This document shows, one piece after another, positions 1-5,620 of a stretch of DNA of 7,568 nt. The notes beneath the pieces were generated by a model. The model was given only the letters and a program-made list of their open reading frames with translations. It was not told the DNA's origin and searched no databases. This DNA is from Bacillota bacterium (GTDB lineage Bacteria; Bacillota_I; Bacilli_A; Erysipelotrichales; Erysipelotrichaceae). Position numbers and translations under genes: made by a program. Position 1 is the stretch's first letter, and each line of letters begins with the position of its first letter. The DNA lies in the NCBI GenBank assembly GCA_023426935.1, contig JAEZBR010000020.1, positions 1 through 7,568 of the forward strand, given 5' to 3'.

Positions 1-2
1 AT

Positions 3-47
3 CTTAAGCAGTTTGTCGATGTTCTTCTAAAATTTAACCTCAGATAG
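3..47 (+). CDS. Possible C-terminal tail of a plus-strand gene entering from the left (very uncertain)
   Basis: The frame beginning at base 3 is open from the window edge and ends in TAG at 45-47, giving a tail of LKQFVDVLLKFNLR. The strong terminator starts at base 48 and its T-run favours plus-strand transcription, so a plus-strand gene probably ends just before it. A second frame, from base 1 to TAA at 28-30 (tail ILSSLSMFF), is equally possible and leaves a more usual 17-nt gap to the hairpin. Too little is visible to identify the product or to choose between the frames. Confidence 0.25.
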   Translation, partial: LKQFVDVLLKFNLR

Positions 48-84
48 AAAACAACTTATGGTGATTACCCGTAAGTTGTTTTTT
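48..84 (+). terminator. Rho-independent terminator, possibly bidirectional
   Basis: Bases 48-58 pair perfectly with 72-82 (11 bp). A T-G wobble and two G-C pairs extend this to a 14-bp stem with a 7-nt loop (62-68). The stem runs into six Ts at 79-84, the classic form for plus-strand termination. Read on the minus strand the stem ends in TTTT followed by CTATCT, a poorer U-tract. It is still the only good candidate for ending the deacetylase operon, which stops 107 nt away at 191. Confidence 0.8.
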
Positions 85-190
85 CCTTGTATTTAAACAC
101 CTTTTATTCTTCATGCGTAATTACTATTGTGTGAATTTTGGGAAACTATGTGAAAAGTGGGATATTTCCAAGGCTTTATTAAACTATTTT

Positions 191-1459
191 TTAATCATGA
201 TGCAAGGCATAAGCCATTTCATTGACACTGGTACTGGATACGCAAGTATACCTTGAAAGTAAATACGGATCCGAGCCTTGATCGATCAGCCCATAATCAT
301 CGCCGAAAGCAAGTTTAAAGCCTAACGATTTGATTAATTCTTTTCGTTCTTGAGTATATTCGTAAAACGGGTAACAGAACGCAATCGCACTAGTTAAATT
401 CTTACTCTTTAAAACATCTGCGGTGACTTCTTCGGTCGAACGGCAAACAAAAGCCGAACCTCTGGGTGTCAGATTACACTCGCCGTATTTATGCAAATCA
501 TAAGTATGCGATTGTAATTCCAGATAATTTGAACGCATCGCATCATAGTAGATTGAGCCGATCAAGAATAAAGTTCCGTGGATTTGGTATTCATTTAGTA
601 ATGAAACCAATAATGTTGTATTAGTCCCGCCGTCATCGAAAGTCAGACAAAGACTGTTATAAGGAATCTGAATCTGCCCTTTTAACCACCAGACCATATC
701 CTGCATGCTCATGAAATAATACCCATTCTCTGTTAAATAGTTGAAATGCGAACGCATTTGTCCTAATTCGTGACAGATGACGGTATTGCAACTGGTCTGA
801 GTTTTATCGTACATCTTGTGATAACACAAAGCTCTAACTTGCGTAGCTAATCGAGCATCACTGTTCTCATGTGCTTCCAAAGTTGCTTGGGTTTTGTTTA
901 TCCATAATAACCGACCTAAATAACTGACGCCATATTTAGCATCCTCGTTTACGATCAAAGGTAAATTAACCCCTTCATAAAGCGAAACATAAATACTGCC
1001 GTCGTATTGATAAAAGTCCGTCTTATTGGTAGTCACAACATTCTGATCAAAAGGAATCAACGAATTAAATCTCGTATCGACAAAAGCACTAGGCTGCGTT
1101 TCGTCTTTTGGCATCACATCTTTATAATTGATAAAATATCCCGGTAAATCGGCTAGGGGGAAATATTCATCGCCCTTACCGATTTCCAAACCCCATAAGT
1201 TAACCTCAAGATTCTTACCGATGCTTCCTCTAAGTTCGAATTGATTATCAATCTTCTGATAAAGACCGGTTACCCTAGAAGTTACTACCTTCTTGCTGTA
1301 GTGAGTCTTAACGACTTCCACCAGAGCTTCCTGTTCTTTAGCAATTTGGGCTTTCTTGGCTTTTGTTTCTTTATCGTAATTGAAATACCATAAAGCTCCT
1401 GCTAGCGCCAAAGCTATTGCCAATAAGACTAAGCCTAGTTTTAAACCTTTATGTTTCAT
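191..1459 (-). CDS. Membrane-anchored NodB-type polysaccharide deacetylase, distal paralog
   Basis: Predicted 422-residue extracytoplasmic deacetylase (carbohydrate esterase 4 / NodB fold), likely removing N-acetyl groups from peptidoglycan or a surface polysaccharide; the substrate cannot be told. Residues 6-26 form a hydrophobic signal anchor without a lipobox, followed by a charged linker to about 57. Residues 60-117 and 138-195 look like two SH3b-like repeats. The catalytic part runs from about 208 to the end, with motif 1 TFDDG (273-277; catalytic base D275, metal ligand D276), motif 2 HTYDLH (318-323) and a CYPF motif at 362-365 where YPFG is usual. The annotated ATG is preceded by GAGG nine bases upstream and matches the MKH start of its paralog. 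A start 33 codons further upstream would lie inside the preceding gene. The gene begins 1 nt after that gene's stop, so translation is probably coupled. Eight cysteines are shared with the paralog. Confidence 0.88.
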   Translation of the reverse strand: MKHKGLKLGLVLLAIALALAGALWYFNYDKETKAKKAQIAKEQEALVEVVKTHYSKKVVTSRVTGLYQKIDNQFELRGSIGKNLEVNLWGLEIGKGDEYFPLADLPGYFINYKDVMPKDETQPSAFVDTRFNSLIPFDQNVVTTNKTDFYQYDGSIYVSLYEGVNLPLIVNEDAKYGVSYLGRLLWINKTQATLEAHENSDARLATQVRALCYHKMYDKTQTSCNTVICHELGQMRSHFNYLTENGYYFMSMQDMVWWLKGQIQIPYNSLCLTFDDGGTNTTLLVSLLNEYQIHGTLFLIGSIYYDAMRSNYLELQSHTYDLHKYGECNLTPRGSAFVCRSTEEVTADVLKSKNLTSAIAFCYPFYEYTQERKELIKSLGFKLAFGDDYGLIDQGSDPYLLSRYTCVSSTSVNEMAYALHHD

Positions 1460-1460
1460 A

Positions 1461-2720
1461 TTAATAATCCTCGTGAAGCTGATGAGCCATCGTTTGTACG
1501 CTGGTCGAACTTGAACATTCATAGCGTGATAAGGTATAGGGATCGTCACCTTGATCAATCAAACCGACATTACCGCCGAAAGCCAGTTGGAAACCAACTT
1601 GTTGGACCAAGGATTTTAAGTGCGAAGTATATTGGAAATAAGGATAACAGAACGCAATGGCATTGGTTAATTCTTTACTCTTGGTAAGATCGGCCACAAC
1701 TTCTTCATCACTTCGACAGACGACTGCGGAACCACGGCCGATGCTGCATTCCTTGGAATGATGTAAATCATAGGTATGCGATTGTAATTCCAGGTAGTTA
1801 GAATCCATGCCTGAATAATAGACCGATCCGATTAAGAATAAGGTCGCATGAATTTGATATTCATTCAATAAAGAAACTAATAAAACGGTATTGTCTCCTC
1901 CGTCATCGAAAGTCAGACAGACACTGTTATAAGGAATTTGAATCTGCCCTTTTAACCACCAAGCCATATCCTGCATACTCATAAAGTAATAACCGTTATT
2001 CTTCAGATAATCGAAATGCGAACGCATTTGCCCTAATTCATGACAGATTACCGAACCGCAGTAATTAACCTTCTCATCGTATAATTTGTGGTAACAAAGC
2101 GTGCGTACTTCTCTGGCAATCGCGGCTGAAGAATTATCCGCCGCTACTAGACTAGCCTCACTCTTATTGATCCAAAGTAAATGGTCTAAATAATCGACCC
2201 CATATTTATCGTCCGTATTAACAATCAATTTAAATTCCCTGCCCCGATCCAAAGACAAATAAAGATTGCCATTAAAATCATATAGGTCAGTCTTATTATC
2301 GGTGATAACATTCTGATTAAAGGGAATCAGAGATTTATATCTTTGATCCACAAAGGGTTTAACGGTATTCTCGTCGGGAATATTTACATCCTGATAATTA
2401 AGATAGTATCCTTCAATATTTGAAAGCGAAAAATAATCCGTTTCGCCTAAATGGTCACTTTCATTAAGTTGTAAAAAGGTATCCTTCGCGATTTTTCCCG
2501 CCGGTTGATAGCTTTCGTTAACATAACGATATAATGTCGCTTCGGTATTAGTAATGATTGTTGAAGCGAATTTTGCTTTCACTTCGGCCTGATGGGCTAG
2601 TTTTTCTTGCTTGAGCGTTACACGTTTCTGCGTTTCCGTTTGACCAACATAAAAACCCATGCCGACCGTAATCGCCAGTAAGACTAGGATAATCTTGCTG
2701 ATTGCCCCCTGATGTTTCAT
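1461..2720 (-). CDS. Membrane-anchored NodB-type polysaccharide deacetylase, proximal paralog
   Basis: Predicted 419-residue sister of the following gene, with the same plan. Residues 8-26 are a signal anchor, followed by a linker. Two SH3b-like stretches lie at about 56-113 and 135-192. The deacetylase domain spans about 205-419, with TFDDG (270-274), HTYDLH (315-320) and CYPY (358-361). Residues 228-276, including HELGQMRSHF, the WWLKGQIQIPYN stretch and TFDDGG, are nearly identical in both proteins, whereas the N-terminal halves differ much more. It probably deacetylates a wall or surface glycan outside the membrane; two copies suggest different substrates or conditions. I chose the ATG at 2720 because its MKH start matches the paralog and because a promoter -10 box ends six bases before it. 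A GTG at 2765 would place that promoter inside the gene and also has no ribosome site. First gene of a two-gene minus-strand operon. Confidence 0.88.
   Translation of the reverse strand: MKHQGAISKIILVLLAITVGMGFYVGQTETQKRVTLKQEKLAHQAEVKAKFASTIITNTEATLYRYVNESYQPAGKIAKDTFLQLNESDHLGETDYFSLSNIEGYYLNYQDVNIPDENTVKPFVDQRYKSLIPFNQNVITDNKTDLYDFNGNLYLSLDRGREFKLIVNTDDKYGVDYLDHLLWINKSEASLVAADNSSAAIAREVRTLCYHKLYDEKVNYCGSVICHELGQMRSHFDYLKNNGYYFMSMQDMAWWLKGQIQIPYNSVCLTFDDGGDNTVLLVSLLNEYQIHATLFLIGSVYYSGMDSNYLELQSHTYDLHHSKECSIGRGSAVVCRSDEEVVADLTKSKELTNAIAFCYPYFQYTSHLKSLVQQVGFQLAFGGNVGLIDQGDDPYTLSRYECSSSTSVQTMAHQLHEDY
1469..1472 (-). promoter_or_regulatory. Shine-Dalgarno site that fixes the start of the distal deacetylase
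   Basis: On the minus strand GAGG lies nine bases before the ATG at 1459 and overlaps the last codons of the upstream gene. It supports this start over the ATG at 1558, and shows that the second gene has its own ribosome site while the first gene of the operon has none. Confidence 0.7.
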
Positions 2721-2726
2721 GGATAC

Positions 2727-2756
2727 ATTATATAGTAGTTTTAGGAAAGTTGTTAA
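2727..2756 (-). promoter_or_regulatory. Sigma-A-type promoter of the deacetylase operon, predicted leaderless
   Basis: On the minus strand, TTAACA (2756-2751, five of six matches to TTGACA) is followed by an 18-bp spacer and a perfect TATAAT (2732-2727). Only GTATCC separates the -10 box from the ATG at 2720. Transcription starting seven bases after the box would therefore begin at the A of the start codon. No Shine-Dalgarno sequence is present, which fits a leaderless message. Confidence 0.65.
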
Positions 2757-2771
2757 AAAATGCACGATAAG

Positions 2772-2800
2772 TTCTTAATTTGGGTCAAAGATGTTAAAAT
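2772..2800 (+). promoter_or_regulatory. Candidate extended -10 promoter for the zinc-ribbon/glucosidase operon
   Basis: TAAAAT (2795-2800, five of six matches) carries an upstream TGT (2792-2794), which makes it an extended -10 element and can offset the weak -35 (TTCTTA, 2772-2777, 17-bp spacer). The predicted start near 2807 leaves a leader of about 19 nt holding GAGG (2814-2817), eight bases before the ATG at 2826. TATAAA at 2806-2811 is a less likely alternative. Confidence 0.45.
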
Positions 2801-2825
2801 ATTCTTATAAAGCGAGGTAAAAAAG

Positions 2826-3635
2826 ATGTCTCCAAAATTTTGTTCAAACTGTGGTCAGAAACTGGATAATGAAAATGATGCTTTCTGTCCTAATTGCGGT
2901 AGTCCGATTCAGACCGATGCTGGCGATTTAAATCCATCGATTAAAGAAACGACGAATAAAGCTTCCAAGAAAGTATCCCAATTTGGTACTTCAATCAAAA
3001 ATGTAGCGGCTAAAGTATCTTCGAGTTCGATCTGGAGTCGATTAGGAAAGATGTTTACGGGGATTTTCACTAAACCGAGTGAAACGATTGTCAACTATGC
3101 AACCCCGGAAAATAATAAATTAAGTATCGTGCTGATAGTTTTAGGTGGTTTAGTCTTCTTATTACCGTTACAGCAGGTTTACTATTCCCTCTCGAGAGTT
3201 TTATATTCCCTGATGAGTTTTAGTCAAATGTATGGTAACAATTACGGTTACAATATTAATTACTATCAAGATTTTTGGGGTACTGGACTCAAGCTCATTA
3301 TTTTTTATCTGATTAGCGTCGCCGTTTTGATTATGCTGACCAGTTTAATTTCCAAAGTTGTTTTCAAGAAAGAACTTAGTTTTAAAGTTCTTACTTCCGG
3401 ACTTGGTCTGATTAATCTGGCTTGGATTGCCATCGCAATCGTTGGTTGGTTATTATCCTATGTAAATATCAGTTTGGGAATCTTCCTAATCGTTATCGGG
3501 GCGTTATTCTTATTCTTACTGTACTATGAAGAATTAAACCTTTTAGGAAAGTTGGAAAAGAATCAATCCATCTATTTAACTTTGATTATTGCGGCCATCT
3601 TCCTAGTATTATCCGCATTGATTATGTCCATTTAA
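2826..3635 (+). CDS. Zinc-ribbon multi-pass membrane protein, function unknown
   Basis: A 269-residue protein with an N-terminal Cys4 zinc ribbon: C6-x2-C9 and C21-x2-C24, both in the CxNCG form. A polar Ser/Lys-rich linker (about 30-95) joins it to about five membrane helices (roughly 99-116, 155-177, 189-211, 214-234 and 249-268). The loop between the first two helices (about 117-150) is rich in Tyr and Asn and may be exposed. Such zinc-ribbon/membrane proteins are common in Bacillota and mostly uncharacterised; the ribbon probably sits in the cytoplasm and may bind a partner protein or nucleic acid. The start has GAGG eight bases upstream. Its TAA overlaps the ribosome site of the glucosidase gene, so the two are very likely co-transcribed and translationally coupled. 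I assign no specific function. Confidence 0.85.
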   Translation: MSPKFCSNCGQKLDNENDAFCPNCGSPIQTDAGDLNPSIKETTNKASKKVSQFGTSIKNVAAKVSSSSIWSRLGKMFTGIFTKPSETIVNYATPENNKLSIVLIVLGGLVFLLPLQQVYYSLSRVLYSLMSFSQMYGNNYGYNINYYQDFWGTGLKLIIFYLISVAVLIMLTSLISKVVFKKELSFKVLTSGLGLINLAWIAIAIVGWLLSYVNISLGIFLIVIGALFLFLLYYEELNLLGKLEKNQSIYLTLIIAAIFLVLSALIMSI

Positions 3636-3640
3636 GGAGG
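3635..3640 (+). promoter_or_regulatory. Strong Shine-Dalgarno site overlapping the upstream stop codon
   Basis: AGGAGG begins on the last base of the zinc-ribbon gene's TAA and lies four bases before the glucosidase ATG at 3645. The overlap means a ribosome finishing the first gene stands on the initiation site of the next, an arrangement that favours coupled translation. Confidence 0.75.
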
Positions 3641-3644
3641 CAAC

Positions 3645-5552
3645 ATGGAAAACCCAATTACCGAACAAACTAAATTAAAGGATGTCTTAGCAACTCCGAG
3701 CGGTCACGATATCATTGCCCGCTTGCTGTATTCCCTAGGTTATGATGAAAGTGTCATCTCCAAAGGAATCGTAGGTAATCTAACCGTCAAAGGTCTAAAG
3801 AGTTTTACTTTTGGCAAGCTGAACGATGATTTTATTAAAGCGTTATTAGTAATGTTGAATTCCCAGACCGAAGTAGTTGAAGAAACCGAGAGCAAGATTA
3901 AAAAAGCGTGGTGGAAAGAAGCGGTTTTCTATGAAGTCTATCCCCGCAGTTTTAAAGACAGTAACGGTGACGGTATCGGCGATCTTCAGGGAATTATTTC
4001 CAAGTTGGATTATTTAAAAGATCTAGGCGTTACGGCTATCTGGTGTACTCCGGTCTATGAATCACCTAACAAAGATAATGGTTACGATATTAAGGATTAC
4101 CGGAAGATTATGGCTGAATTCGGTACGAATGAAGATTGTGACCAATTGATCAAAGAAGTCCATTCCCGAGGTATGAAGCTAATCATGGATCTGGTCATGA
4201 ATCATACTTCCGACCAGCACGAGTGGTTCCAATCCGCCCTCAAGGATGAAAATAGTCCTTATAAAGATTATTACTTATGGAAAGAAAGCGACGAAAAGAA
4301 TCCGCCCAATAACTGGCAGTCGTTATTCTCCGGTCCGGCTTGGAATTACTATCCGGAAAAAAAGAGTTGGGCGATGCATCTGTTCGCTGACTCGCAGATG
4401 GATTTAAATTGGGACAACGAAAAAGTCCGCAAAGAAATGTCCGACATTGCCAAATGGTGGGTCGATAAAGGCGTGGATGGTTTTAGAATGGATGTCGTCA
4501 GTTTTATCTCCAAGGATCCAGAGCTTCCTAACGGTGATCCGGTCTTGGGCAAGCTGGTTGGTTTCACAGGAATTGAACATTATTTCCATGGTCCTAAACT
4601 CGATGAATATTTACGCGATTTTATGAGCAGTTTCCCCAAGAAAAAAGATCTATATACGGTCGGCGAATGTCCGGGCAACGGCATCAAGATGAGCCGCCTG
4701 ATCACTGGGGATGACCGTGGTGAATTAACTCAGGTCTTCTCGTTCGATCATACCGAGAATCCTGGAAAGAAACGGTTTGACTATTATCGTTTCGACTTAA
4801 GAAAGATGGCGCCGGAACTAGTCCGGTGGCAGACCTTATATGGCAATCATTGTTGGCCTACCTTATTCTACGAAAATCACGATTTACCGCGGATGACTTC
4901 CAAAGTTTGTTTAGACGGTAGATTCCAGAAGGAATTGAGTAAACTATTAGCCTTGCTCCAATTCTCCTTAAAAGGAACTCCTTATATCTATCAGGGTCAG
5001 GAACTCGGAATGACTAATTATCCATTCACGAAAGTCGAAGAATTCAAGGATGTCGAAAGTTTGAATAAATTGGATGAATTAACGAAGAAGAAAATGAAGA
5101 AAGAGAAAGCGTTCGAATTAGTCGCCTTCGGCAGCCGGGATAATGCCCGAACCCCCTTCCCTTGGGATTCCAGTGTTCATGCGGGTTTTTCCAGTGCTAA
5201 TCCTTGGCTTAAAGTCAATCCAAATTATCCGGAAATAAATGTTGAAACGGAAACTAACGATCCGGAATCGGTACTTAATTTCTTTAAACAAATAATCAAG
5301 TTTAGAAACGATCACCCAGCCTTAGTTTATGGAGAATTCAAAAAGATTGCTTCGAGTAAAAATTATCTGCTTTATTATCGAGAAGACGAGAAGGAAAAAT
5401 TATACCTTGAACTCAATCTGACCCCGAAGTATCAAACCCATCCTAAGGTTGAAGATAAGCTTGAATTATTAATCTCCAACTATCATAAACCCGATACGAT
5501 CTTACATCCGTATGAAGCTAATCTGTATCAAGTGATTAAACCGAAAGATTAA
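3645..5552 (+). CDS. GH13 alpha-glucosidase, oligo-1,6-glucosidase-like, with an extra N-terminal domain
   Basis: A 635-residue cytoplasmic enzyme without a signal peptide, predicted to release glucose from isomaltose-type oligosaccharides. The TIM barrel starts at about 89 (AWWKEAVFYEVYPRSF), where related enzymes of about 560 residues begin near residue 5. A calcium-type loop DSNGDGIGD lies at 105-113. The conserved regions are DLVMNH (182-187), QMDLNW (251-256), GFRMDV (279-284, nucleophile D283), VGE (339-341, acid/base E341) and ENHD (410-413, stabiliser D413). YQGQELGMTN (449-458) and SRDNARTP (497-504) are also family marks. V284 after the nucleophile is typical of alpha-1,6- rather than alpha-1,4-specific members. 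Several usual residues are changed (QPDLN to QMDLN, GEMPG to GECPG, ARTPMQW to ARTPFPW). Residues 1-88 form a helical-looking module I cannot name. A trehalose-6-phosphate hydrolase is less likely because that family has a QADLN-like region and a different segment after the acid/base. Confidence 0.9.
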   Translation: MENPITEQTKLKDVLATPSGHDIIARLLYSLGYDESVISKGIVGNLTVKGLKSFTFGKLNDDFIKALLVMLNSQTEVVEETESKIKKAWWKEAVFYEVYPRSFKDSNGDGIGDLQGIISKLDYLKDLGVTAIWCTPVYESPNKDNGYDIKDYRKIMAEFGTNEDCDQLIKEVHSRGMKLIMDLVMNHTSDQHEWFQSALKDENSPYKDYYLWKESDEKNPPNNWQSLFSGPAWNYYPEKKSWAMHLFADSQMDLNWDNEKVRKEMSDIAKWWVDKGVDGFRMDVVSFISKDPELPNGDPVLGKLVGFTGIEHYFHGPKLDEYLRDFMSSFPKKKDLYTVGECPGNGIKMSRLITGDDRGELTQVFSFDHTENPGKKRFDYYRFDLRKMAPELVRWQTLYGNHCWPTLFYENHDLPRMTSKVCLDGRFQKELSKLLALLQFSLKGTPYIYQGQELGMTNYPFTKVEEFKDVESLNKLDELTKKKMKKEKAFELVAFGSRDNARTPFPWDSSVHAGFSSANPWLKVNPNYPEINVETETNDPESVLNFFKQIIKFRNDHPALVYGEFKKIASSKNYLLYYREDEKEKLYLELNLTPKYQTHPKVEDKLELLISNYHKPDTILHPYEANLYQVIKPKD

Positions 5553-5568
5553 ACCGAAAGATTAAACC
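5534..5568 (+). repeat. 13-bp tandem repeat spanning the glucosidase stop codon
   Basis: The unit ATTAAACCGAAAG occurs at 5535-5547 and 5548-5560, followed by a partial third copy ATTAAACC (5561-5568). The first copy encodes the last residues (IKPK) and the second carries the GAT TAA ending. Because the unit starts the same way each time, removing one copy would leave the protein end unchanged. It looks like a slippage duplication tolerated at the gene end. Confidence 0.85.
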
Positions 5569-5569
5569 T

Positions 5570-5603
5570 AGGTGGTCGTCAATAAATGATGGCCACCTTT
5601 CTT
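5570..5603 (+). terminator. Intrinsic terminator or attenuator between the glucosidase and ATPase genes
   Basis: Bases 5570-5581 pair with 5587-5598 over 12 bp, two of them G-U wobbles, around a 5-nt loop (ATAAA). The stem ends in TTTCTT, a short imperfect U-tract. It lies 17 nt after the glucosidase stop and directly abuts the AAGGAG (5604-5609) of the next gene. With no space for a promoter between hairpin and ATPase gene, partial read-through or a promoter inside the glucosidase gene must supply the downstream message. Confidence 0.7.
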
Positions 5604-5620
5604 AAGGAGATTTAACTATT

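Noticed and set aside
141..172. Weak imperfect inverted repeat (GGAAA-TAT against ATATTTCC) after the deacetylase operon.
   Set aside because: Only eight pairs with a bulge and a 12-nt loop, and no T-run on either side. The hairpin at 48-84 is a far better terminator.
113..256. Small plus-strand frame of 47 codons starting with ATG in the left intergenic region.
   Set aside because: No ribosome site or promoter stands before it, its second part is antisense to the deacetylase gene end, and the peptide resembles nothing I recognise.
1460..1687. Other-strand open frames inside the deacetylase, glucosidase and ATPase genes.
   Set aside because: They lie within well-supported genes, lack ribosome sites, and their translations look like shadows of the real coding frames.
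3911..3933. Sequence around GAAGCGGTTTTC near the start of the glucosidase barrel, resembling a CcpA cre site.
   Set aside because: The half-sites cannot be aligned to the cre consensus without several mismatches or an inserted base. It also codes for conserved family residues.
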